From the NCBI GenBank assembly GCA_021234155.1, contig JAJEKV010000018.1, forward strand, positions 20,447,252-20,511,251: a stretch of 64,000 nucleotides of DNA. The letters run 5' to 3'. Numbering within the stretch: the stretch's first letter is position 1; every line of letters begins with the position of its first letter. This document shows positions 36,836 through 47,319 of this stretch, piece by piece. Position numbers and translations under genes: made by a program. Under the pieces are notes generated by a model. It ran no database searches. It saw only the letters and a list, made by a program, of their open reading frames with translations, and had not been told where the DNA came from. The DNA comes from Isoetes taiwanensis (taxonomy: Eukaryota > Streptophyta > Lycopodiopsida > Isoetales > Isoetaceae).

Positions 36836-37661
36836 AAAAAGGGTTTTGTCCAAATTTATTTTTGGTCTACCTTGCAAAATAATTGGGAAAGGCATGGATT
36901 ACCATAGCGAAAAGATCACAACCAAAAGGCCCACCGAAAAGGTCATAGCCACACGACCAAAAGGTCACTGCTACTAAAGCGACCACAGACGGGCATACTC
37001 TGACATCTTGCAAGTTACAGGCACTCGAGTAGCGTTCCCATTCTGCAACCAGAGTTTGATTTTGCTGATATGGCACAGGCCTGGAACTCCAATTCAGATG
37101 GATTTGGAAGCTTTTGAATATTCTAAATTAGAACTGAGTTTGTCCTCTAGCCAGATTTCGTTTGTCCTCTTTTTTATTTCATTTGTCTTCTTCCTAGTTT
37201 TTGTCAGAACTGGCCAAAATGCATTACAGCTGCAACAGGAATGATGGTCTTCAGAAATCTCGAACTGGAACCGTGAAATTGCTGCATGAAATTGTCGGTG
37301 CTGGCTAGTAAGGATACTCACTTAGCCTAATTAGTATAAAGCTATGAATTGACTTGCGCAGCTTCGTGAACAAAACTCAAAACTCATGCGCTAAGAATAC
37401 ACATTCTCGGGCCAATGGAGGGCAACCCATTATGCGCAACACCTTGTTAATTTTAGTATATTAAGGTATTAGGCGTATCTAAAGCACAAATTTATTGCAC
37501 AGACATTCTAAAGTCATGATCGTTTAACTAGTGGTAGCACTTCAAATACACTTGATCTTAACTTGATTTCATGGTTGCTTGTACAAAAGCAAAACGATGG
37601 CTTTTTTGGTGCTTGATGATTCTAACGTTGGTGTAAAATGTTCATGGCACCTTGGTTGAAG

Positions 37662-38935
37662 GAATAGAATAGAATAGAATAGAATAGAATAGAATAGAAT
37701 AGAATAGAATAGAATAGATTTTTTAACGTCCACGGAGACCAATAGGTCATGGGACCCATACAATGGGCTAGTACAATCATTACTACTAGGATTAGAAAAC
37801 CCCTGCCTCGAAAGGTTTTCAAGGGAAAAACCTTTGCAGTAATGATGATACTAGACAAGCGGAGATAATGACTACTGAGGGCTCAGTAATTGCAGACGTT
37901 TATCTAGAACCTCAAGTATGTATAATGCCAAGTCATGCACAGATGGTGCTCTGAGAAGTTGTGGAAGCGTGGAATGGAATGCTAAGGTCAAAAAATGATT
38001 CGGACTATCTCAAAAGCGGGGCAACTCGAGGAGAGTATGGCTTTCATCTTCAATAACACAATCGGCAATAGGCACATAGTCTCGCTTCTCAAAATTGCGG
38101 CCGCTCCCATCTACATCTCCTCAATCCGTAGCCTGTGGGACCCCGTGCGAATTGATGCAATAGCTACAAGCTTGTTCCTCGGACAATGAAGCAAGCAAAT
38201 AAGCTTGGGGCCCCGTGCCAAGGTGGGATTTATGTGTGCATGATAATGACCGCCACTTGGGCCAAAGTAATCTGCGTCCCCATATCTTTTGAGAAAAACG
38301 ACCATTGAGATATTGTTGCAAAAGCTTCGGGATCAAAAGCCGCAAGCATCGGGCGGTGCTTCGATTGCCATGACCACGGGCAAACCATGTAGTGCAATGC
38401 TCTTTCCAACATCGTTTCAAATGCTGAGGAGATTCAGCCATGGCAAGTGCAAAAACAGGATACCTAACATCATCCATGTGGTGCACCTTGCAGATATAGT
38501 GGAGATGGCGCTTCATGGCAGAATGGTGAAGAGGCCAAAAACCTGTCTCTTGTAAAAGAATAGCATAGGGCACCGTTGTTTTAACTCCGAGTCTGTAAGT
38601 GAGAAAGGACTTTTGCACCCGCTCCAAGCTCTCCCAAGCACTAGCACTAATGGCTCTACCAAAGCCCGAAACAAAAATCATGAATTTCTGCGCGAAAACA
38701 ATTGTTTTGCATTGCATAGAGTGCTCTCCATCCAGCAGCCACCCGCTTGGTAATACACTGTTCCCAAAGTGTGTTCTTACAGAATTCTACACCAAGATAC
38801 TTGTAGCTATCTACAACTTCAACTTCGCGGCATAGTGGGAACATTGTGACGAGAAGATTGAACTACCAAAAGCTTGGTCTTTTGGAGATTAACACGCAGA
38901 CCTGTGTTCTCATAAAAACTGTGCAGATCATGTAA
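37662..38935 (-). mobile_element. Second LINE-A copy, 5'-truncated, with pentamer tail
   Basis: The minus strand matches 3690-4984 of the first LINE almost base for base. It keeps a longer open stretch (38717-38121, including WESLERVQKSFLTYRLGVKT and ILLQETGFWPLHHSAMKRHL), the cysteine knuckle region, the double-hairpin 3' UTR and a TTCTA tail of about 11 units (37662-37717). The reverse transcriptase is lost to truncation. It is closer to intact than the copy at 1922-4984, so it probably inserted later. No target duplication could be recognised. Confidence 0.92.
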
Positions 38936-41900
38936 ATGTGGAGAAGCGAGATCGTATATCATAACTTTATTCTGGAAAAGCAAGATCATAACTCAATCCT
39001 GAAAAAGCGAAATCTATATCATGAAATGGCAGAATATGTAGAAACTAACTCTTGCTTTGCATGTATAAAGCTTTTAGACGTTGCATTGCTTTGTGGCCAT
39101 TGTTGCACTACATTTTTTGCCATCACATCTATATAATTTCTTTGATCATCAGATAAAACGTGGTTAGATCTAGATGTTTAAACCTGCAACAAAAGTATGA
39201 AGTTCAAGCAATAAGATCCTGCAGGAAATATCCATATTTTCACTCATGTTTATAACTCGATGAAGAATACCAATTTAATGACCTGACAACATTGACGGAT
39301 TGCAAACCTGAGCCACAAAATTTGCGCAACTGGTTTCGTGCTGTGATGGTATTCTTGCAATGGTTGGGACTACAATTTATGTATGGTATTGTATAGAAAA
39401 TCATATATTTGAGGCAAATTGAGCAGCGTGTTTTGTTCAGTCGTCTTGTTTCCATTTGGAGTTCTTTGGATGCCTTTGTATCAATAGTTCAAAAAGAAAG
39501 ATGTGGAGGGAAAATTTGGAAAGTTTTGAGATGGAGACACAATGGTGGCATGGACTATGTTTTAGAGTATAATTTTTTTCTGTCCAATGCGGCATGTACC
39601 AAAAAGGATGTGAAAGATGCAGATTTAAGATTTTGGCCAGCAAAAGCTCGATGGAATGCTTTTTCGTATATCTCCTTCTTAGGATATCGGATTTAGATGA
39701 TTCTTGGATGGATGGAAAGCTTATCTAATGAGCTTTTTATTGATATAGAATCAACTATGGACGGGAGGAAAAAGCTTACGAAAAAATTCGATTGGCAATT
39801 TCGGTCAGATTCAAAGAAAAAAGGGGGTTTGAAGAAGAGCTTGAAAGGTTTGATCTGCAAAAAACAAGAATAGGGCAATAAAACAAAGAGGGTATAACTA
39901 GAAAAAAAAGAACAAACTAGGGGTAAGCAGAAAAGAAACTGACACCGAGAATCAAAGATCTAGCTCAAAGAAAGTGTCGATGAGAACTAAGAGAGAGAAC
40001 ATAGTATATATAGGGAAAAAAAGAGCCAAATGAGGCCCGAGGAAAGATCGCGTCCCTTTCCCAATAATGATGGTTCTATTCATGCTGAATAGAACCATTG
40101 CATTCTACCAACTGTTGATGCCATCCAAAATGGGATTGGCATATAGAATCAACATTGATATGGCAAATGCTCTTGACTGAGATTTTGCACTATATTAAGA
40201 TTACACGAGCTATTCCAAGAGAAATCCTTTTTTAACCTTTTCAACATCATTCCATTGCTTAGTCAAGGAAGAAGTCTACCCATCCATACAATGAACAACA
40301 TCTAAACTAGATCAATAAGCCGTTGTCACACTAAGGGTTGCCCGACAATGGGTGTTGTTTTCTTGTGCCACTTTCTTAATCTAGATTGGAATGGAGAGCT
40401 ACATTTTTCAACAGTATTATGGTGGAAAAGTCTGGCAATACAATTTGATACAAACTTTTTGTTACTTAATAGAAAAGAGAATGCTTAATCTCGTTTGCTT
40501 TTGATTATTTTATGGAGCAAACTCCGTTCAAAATATCAATCCCTGTTGAAAATCATTTAATACCCAATACTCAAAGAAATCCACTTCAGTTGCCAACTCA
40601 ATAAGGGACATAGAATATTTGTTAAAGTGCCAGGGAACCGCCTGGTTGGAGGTTTTTCTGGTGGGAAACCGGCAGCGGCACCATTAATCAAAAATTCTGG
40701 CAATCCAAAAAAAAAAATCTATTTTATTTTTTACTTTCCTCCTTTTCGACCTCAGCTATGGCGAGCTTCCGGAGTCTTGGCGATGGCGATCTTTGTCGTC
40801 GATAAGGCGCTTGCTACTGTCATGTATTCTGAGCTCTTAGAGGTTGGAGCTCTAGTTTGGACGAGTGCTTTGATTTTTTGTAGGCTTACGATGGTGTGTC
40901 TGCAAAAATGGTGCGGTCCTGCAAAATCTTGTTTTGTATACTGATTTTTCGCCAAGAATCTCGTGGATCTTTATGTCGAAGCGAGATGACAACAAATTCT
41001 ATAGAGGTTTTTGACAGGTTCGGAATAGATGGGTCAATATTTCCTTTGCATTTCTACCTTTCCTGCTTATGAGGCCATACACATCACTGCGACCCCTGAA
41101 TCTGTGCTTTGTTTTAGAAGGGGGTAATTTATTTTGTAATCCCATCATAAGATACTGAATGGAGCTTCTGCCTATGAATCAACTCGCTTTTAAGGTATAA
41201 CTCTGGATCTTGTTTAGGATTCAGTAATCCGACGGTTTTCCTTTTTTTTTTTGAAGAGATTCAATATCCGGCATTAGGTTCTCTTGCATTAGGTTCTGCC
41301 GGTTTAATCCTTCAAAATGGAGGATGATGCAGGCGTGGGTCTGCTCAATTACTACAGCAGTATATTCTTTACATGCTCTGCTCTGTGTGAATGCCCGAAG
41401 ATGAAGCAGATCTTATAAAAGACCACAGTAGCCAGCCGCGTATTGTGATCATCGATCTTGATCTTGATCTTGATCTTTGATTTGAAATAGTGAAATATCT
41501 GTTGCCTAGAAACCACGAGGGAAAAATTACCCATTTTAAGAAAATAGCCAAAAATTGAGGAATTTATTACTGCCGGTGGTTTGTGATGACCCGATCTCTG
41601 CGAACAAATGAATTGAGACATTTTCTACTTGAAGTGGGTGCCTATAATGACTCATTTATATGCCATTCAGAGGCTTCATATAATGATATGATGTGTGTAC
41701 AAGTACGACTGCAGCATAGCATTTCTCATAGCTCAAAACAATGGATAATCATAGGCAGAGGCAACATGTTCTTGGCTGTGTGATTACTACATTTCTGATA
41801 AATTTTCTTCCAATTTCTGCAATTGCCTTGGGACCTGTAAAATGCATTGGATTTGTCAAGCAAAGGAACGAAGAAAATCAACATGTTACATTCCCACATA

Positions 41901-41998
41901 GCAATTGTGAAAGCTTAGACTCATTGCTTCCCATAATGAACTTCATTGGTGGTATGGACAAATAAGGCCAATGTTTTGGCAAAGACCTTAGAGCATAT
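38936..41998. other. No recognised gene
   Basis: Several short ORFs without motifs. A 12-bp perfect hairpin (ATGGTTCTATTC, 5-nt loop, at about 40068-40101) and a CTTGAT repeat near 41455 are the only structures noticed. Confidence 0.45.
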
Positions 41999-42118
41999 AC
42001 CCGGGGCGGGTTTTTTTTTTAACCCGGACAGTAATAAGTTTGATGCGCTCCTTCTGGGTCCCGTAGGCCGATTGGTCTCAATGGACGATAAAAATCATTC
42101 TTTCTTTCTTTCTTCCTA
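41999..42118 (+). mobile_element. LINE-A-type 3' end with a different tail
   Basis: GGGTCCCGTAGGCCGATTGG then TCTCAATGGACG match the 3' ends at 4920 and 27150. The tail here is (TTTC)n, not (TTCTA)n. No coding sequence is attached. Confidence 0.65.
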
Positions 42119-43310
42119 TAAGTGACATTTGACATTAATCTGAAAAACTTCAAATAGAAGCGATTGCCCACAGAATATGTTCTTCATTTTTAAAGTAAGA
42201 AGAGAGCTTGATGAGCTGAGAATTTTAACAAGAAACAATTTAAAAATATGCTCAATCGGACTTTAGAAGCATGATTTCATGAAGGCCAAGTCTATTGTAA
42301 TGGTGTGATGTGCAATGCTCTCGGTTGTCTTCAAGATGGAAAGTCAGACATCATTATTATTACATTATTTGCAGAAATTATAGCACGTCATTTGTACTCC
42401 CTTAGTAGGGAGACTTTAAAAAGTGCCAGATATAAGCCGAACTGCCATAAATGGAATCAAATCCTAGTGCCCGGGATTCAGGCAAAGAAGCGGAAATGCA
42501 CTTAACTAGATCTATAAGAGAATTTGCCTATGTTTACCTCATAGGTTAAAGTAGCAAAACACAACACTCAGCTTTTACTTAATAGCAATAGCATCTTTAG
42601 AAAGCTGTAGCCTTTCCATTGCAATATAAAAAACATGGGATTAAATGTTTTCTGCCATTATATTTATGCAGAAAGAGCAACAAATATACCTTCAAATATA
42701 TTTATTCTTGCTTGCATGAACTCTTGTCATCTCTTCCTCTTATTTCTCTTGCCTATTGTTGCTACAAAACGGTTATCGCACAGTAGATCATTTTGGAACT
42801 TAGAATTTGCAGCTAACAAAACATCTAACATAAGAAAAAGCATCTGCATGTAAGGTTCGAGTTCAAGCTTAGGCAGAATGCAGGGTCTTTGCAAACAGGA
42901 GTATATGAGGCATCACCGTATGTAAAAACATCTTCAACATTGTAACTCCACGACAAAATTCATTCACAAGGGCAAAACAAAGAGTTTCGTTAGTTGAGAA
43001 GCTTAAGTAACGCAATAGTGTGAAGTCAGAGAAGGATCGAATTGATTAAACACGGTCTGGCAATTCATGGAAGGCAACTGGCTACTAATAGTCACACAAC
43101 CCAACTCCAGTATACCATTGTAGAGTATTTGATAGAGGTGGAGTTGGGAACTTCGGCCAAGAAATTGATGGCTATACTTGACACAGGGACCAAAAGTGAA
43201 ACCACACACTGGCCCATCAGACAAAGGTTTGCCCTTTGGGCACCCAAAAAAAAAGGGGGAGGGGATAATTTCTAAACCTTATGTTATCGTCATTGGGGTT
43301 TTTAAGGAAG

Positions 43311-43396
43311 TAGAAATTTTCGTGAGCAGAAAATTTCGTGAAGAAATTTTGCGCACTCGCTTTCAAGCGAAATTTTCCTGCTCACGAAAATTCTAC
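43311..43396. repeat. Foldback of about 86 bp
   Basis: AATTTTCGTGAGCAG at the left and CTGCTCACGAAAATT at the right are perfect complements, and the arms continue inward with few mismatches. Confidence 0.85.
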
Positions 43397-43782
43397 AACG
43401 AAAAAAAAGGGGGCTTGAAATTTGCCCCCATTTTTCTCTTTCCGGCAGTTTTCCGGTAGACCCTGCTGGCGGCGCCGCTGAACCTGGGACGGCTGCTCAA
43501 ATGCTCCGTTTAACCTGAGACGGCAGATCAGGCATTGCAATCAGGTGGAGATCAACTGAAATTTTCGGCTTGAAAGAATAGGGTGTTTTGGGGCGAAATT
43601 TCAAGGCCCCTTTTTTTTCGTATGTGAAAGGAGTTTGTGAGAGGGAGTCATCACATGGGTGATAATAAATCAAATCAAATGAAAACTTAGTTTGCCATCA
43701 AGCCATCAAGGTTATGTAAATCCCTTTGGGAAGTTAAAAACGGTATACTATATGTCTAGTTGTATGGTGGCATGGCAGGTGG

Positions 43783-43862
43783 GAGGAGTTTCCGGTGTGG
43801 ACCGGTGGGGCCCCGCTGACGGGCGGAGCCGGGCCGGGTCACCGTCCCACCGGAAACTCCGA
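43783..43862. repeat. GC-rich foldback
   Basis: GGAGTTTCCGGTG and CACCGGAAACTCC are perfect inverted copies around a very GC-rich centre of about 50 bp, in an otherwise AT-rich region. Confidence 0.85.
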
Positions 43863-44033
43863 CCACCGCATGCCACCACAACATGGAAACGGCTCAAAAA
43901 ATTTCCCCCCTTTTTTTTTTGCTCGCGATGATCGGCGAGCTATGGCGCCAACGGAACCACGCCGCCGTCCTCCCGCTTTCGTGATTTTGGTCTGCGTCGC
44001 GCCAAAGCTATAGCTCGTCAAAAGGCGAAGATT

Positions 44034-46140
44034 ATGGCGCATGGAGGCAGTGCACCATTTCTGGCTTTGCACAATTGTTTTCTGGGATCTTTTCTTATTT
44101 TCTTGAACTTTTATCCAGTTCTTCAAGGCGCTCAGCCTTCTATGGTTTCAGATGAAGTTGCTATAGGTAATACTTTAGTTTTTATTTTGTATTTCTTCAT
44201 TCTGGCTAACAGAGCTTGATTTTTGTGAAATGCAGGTGGAAATCGAGATGTTAGGACGAATGCAATTCATTCTGGTGCCTTGGAGTGCTTGAATCCAGGT
44301 ATTTTCTTGGATTGTTTGAGTATCTTTTGTGTATTTAGTATTTAGGTTCTAAGTTACTTGCATGCAGGTAATATTGCTGTTTCAGGAGTGGTGGAGTCGT
44401 CCAGTGCTATGGATTTGTCTGGAAATGCAGGTAAAGGCATCCTGTTTATGTTCTTTAATCTTATGTTCTTTAATCTTTTTGCTGTTTGTGTTTATAATAT
44501 TTGTATGTGTTGCATGCAACTGTCCTTTCTAGTGAAAATATTGCTGTAGATGTGCTTTCTACTGTTACTGTAGATCCGAGTTTAAATCAAGGTATGTTTT
44601 TTTGTGTTTGTAATATGTTTGACAAGGTTGTACAAGTTTTTAAGTCATCATTTTCTTGTGTTTGCAGGGTCGAATTTAGGGCATCTGGTAGGGGATCGCA
44701 AGGAATGTCATGAAAGTGAATGTCCTTCATTTACTCTTTGTAGTCTTGGTACTCCTACAGCTGTGCAGAATGATGCTGATTGTGATTCGAAGAAGAAGAA
44801 AAGAAAATCATTGAATGTTTCTGGAATTAAGGAATTGGATCCACTGTTAGTGGAGAAGGTTGATGCAGCTGGCCCTAATGCTTCAGAAGCAAAAGATGAT
44901 TGGGCAAGAGGGCGTTTCGATGCATGGAGGGTGTGCAATAATATTTCAATTGATACTCGAATTGAGGACATTCCATTAAATGATTTTGCTGATATGCTTG
45001 AGAAGTTCATGCTCTGTGTGCATCGGCAGGATGGCACGAAGTACCCTCCGGATTCGTAAGTTTTTTATTTCTTTTATTTATTTCATTTGTTTTAGTTTTT
45101 TCTAACTAGTAGATTTTGCAGTTTGCAGAATCTATTCCGTACCTTTAACAGAATATTAAGGAGAGCACAAGATTCAAGAATCTTGCAGACAAGGAAGGAA
45201 GAAAAGCTGATAGATATTTACAGTGATGTAAATTTTTTTCGGGCAAAAAAGGCATTGGAGATCGCTATGAAGGAGTCTGCGAGTGCAGGTGCACTACCAA
45301 CGCGGAAGAAGAGTGATATTCTGAGCAGGGACGATCAGAACAGGATTTTGGCACATCCTATGCATCAGGTGAATACTCCGTCAGGTCTGCAAAAAAGATT
45401 CGCTTTTTATTGTATGACCAGGTTTTTGATTCAAGGTGGGTGGGAGTTACGTAAGGTGAGGGATTTTCAGATTAATGTTGGGAAGGATTTTGTTAGAGAA
45501 TACATAGAGTATTGTGAGACAACGTCAAAGAATTGGAATGGGGGCATTCATAAGTGTAGGCCTGAGGACTTCCGTCAACCTGTCAGATGCTATGAGCCAG
45601 ATGTAATCGAAACCTGGAGGAACCTTGAGAGCCACTTGCCACGTTATGAAGTTAAGGATAAGATTGGAGGAAGATTCATTTTTCTGCAGGCAATTTGTAA
45701 GTACAGAACTTGGGTCTGGTACAATACAAATCATACATACATCTAGCAAGAGCATTTCGAAATGGCTGCGAGAGATGACAGAAGTATGTGGAATTGTTGG
45801 GAATTTTACTAACAAGAGTTGCAGGTCAACAGCAATAACGCAGATGTCTGTAAGTGGAGTTCCTATTGAGGTTGGAATGGCTATCACGGGCCATAGAAAT
45901 GCAGACTCATATAAGCGCTACGATCAAAGTGGCATTGTCGCAAATGCATCAGCGATGGATGTCCTTCAGTCTGGTAAGGTTTACAGTGATGCTTTCCGTT
46001 TAAACGTTGAAAATTTAAATGCTGGATTGGCTGGATCAAGTTCCGGGAAAGCTGCTGGATTAGCTGTCAGATCAGGGGTTCAGAATCCATTAACGGATAT
46101 TACTAATGTTAATGGAAGTATTAATCATTTATCGAGATAG
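44034..46140 (+). CDS. Crypton-like tyrosine recombinase gene (DUF3504/KCTD1-type), possibly frameshifted
   Basis: Main exons are 44668-45055 and 45122-about 45730, joined in phase by a GT-AG intron. The N-terminal core-binding part reads IPLNDFADMLEKFMLCVHRQ, then TKYPPDSLQNLFRTFNRILR, matching the YPPNSL…I…R start of Crypton-derived domains. The catalytic part has FLIQGGWELRKVRD, CRSTAITQMSVSGVPIEVG and TGHRNADSYKRYDQ, so the second Arg, the GH(R) and a C-terminal Tyr are visible. The first catalytic Arg appears replaced by Gln and the NHS motif reads NKS. Near 45735 the frame changes: either a frameshift or a mini-intron (TCTG|GTACAA…CTAG|C) that would restore it. Upstream are three small exon-like blocks. 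It may be a mobile element or a domesticated copy; activity is doubtful. Confidence 0.65.
44236..44591 (+). repeat. Tandem mini-exon-like blocks upstream of the recombinase
   Basis: 44236-44298 and 44368-44430 are both 63 bp, both bounded by GCAG and GTA/GTAA splice sites, and both phase 1. The block at 44533-44591 is 59 bp and shares AATATTGCTGT with the second. The first two keep phase with the exon at 44668; the third enters out of phase unless a different acceptor is used. Confidence 0.55.
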
Positions 46141-46179
46141 ATGATGATCTTGTAAAGATTTGGATCTTTGCTTTTAGAG

Positions 46180-46330
46180 CATAGTCCGGCGCTCAAGAAA
46201 TATTTTCCAGATTGTACTATCGACCGTCGTTTTGGTGGGAATATCACATTTCAAGGTAATAAGATTGAGAAGCTTATCATTCAAGTTAGTACTTTATCTG
46301 ATGCAGGAAGTTTCACTAAGAAGTTGTAAG
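46180..46330 (+). other. Exon-like block downstream of the recombinase
   Basis: After a TTTTAG acceptor the block reads EHSPALKKYFPDCTIDRRFG, then NITFQGNKIEKLI, and ends TKKL*. It may be a C-terminal exon of the recombinase, but a TAG at 46138 must be skipped. It is not recognised otherwise. Confidence 0.35.
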
Positions 46331-46629
46331 TATTTCAGTTTTTATTGGGTTAAATGTTTTATTTTTCTAATATTGAATTTTTAGGTCTGGCGAACAGTTT
46401 GGTAACTCACAGGTTGTTGGCGAGGGCTTTAATGCGCAGTCTATATGATGTAAGTATGCATGTATATTCTGTTAATTTTTTCTTATGATTTATATTCATT
46501 AGTTTTCAACTGCCAGGTTTTCAGGTTTTCAGGTCATTCAATTGGCTGTGTTCTTCAATGCTGGAAGTCTCGTTTCCATGTTTTATGGTGGAATGCCATG
46601 TGGGAGCAGTGTTTTGTGCAGTATTCAGT

Positions 46630-46810
46630 TTTTGGTTGATGCTGTGTTCAGTGAAGTTCATGCTGTGTTCAGTGAAGTTTTTGGTTCTTGAAGTTTCAGT
46701 ATTGAAGTTTCTACAGAAGTTTCCACTGAAGAAGTTCATTTGATGAACTCCAGTTTCATGAAGTTCAGCTGTGTTTACTTTTTGGATCAATGCTGTGTTG
46801 AGAATGCTGT
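46630..46810. repeat. Short tandem repeats (TGCTGTGTTCAGTGAAGTT)
   Basis: Two adjacent copies near 46638-46680 and partial TGCTGTGTT copies near 46791-46815. Confidence 0.7.
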
Positions 46811-47319
46811 GTTCATAACTATTGATAACTTTTTGGATCAATACTTCCTTGAATTGAAAACTAATGTTGATAACTCCAAGTATGATTGTATTGATAAAAA
46901 TTTAAGTGTGAAAATTTAAGTGTGATTGTAGTAACCGGTTGTAGCCTGTTAAAGTTTAGCTCCACGGAATTGGCTTCCCCTTTTCCATTCCGGGATGGAG
47001 GGGCATGCCACGTGGCAGCATAAGAATGAGATTCAGAGAAAAACAACGAGCCAGTTTCCATGTTGTATATTGGAATGTGTATGAAAGCCTATATGATATC
47101 AGGAATGATAAGCTCGACCTATCGAGAAAACAACTAGCTCTTATGGAAAATTGGTTTCCTCCTCCCTCTAAACCAAAATGAATCCAACCTAACAATAAAC
47201 CTAAGCCACTATATCTAGGTCTAGTTTAAAAAATACACGTATGTATAAGTATCAAGTGTGTCGTTCCCTCCACTGTTTGTAGCCTAGTTTCTTGTTTGAG
47301 AGGCGCCGGCGAAGAAAAG

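Noticed and set aside
43692-44126. GC-rich ORFs over the foldback
   Set aside because: Proline/arginine-rich translations from the GC-rich inverted repeat; no sign of real coding.
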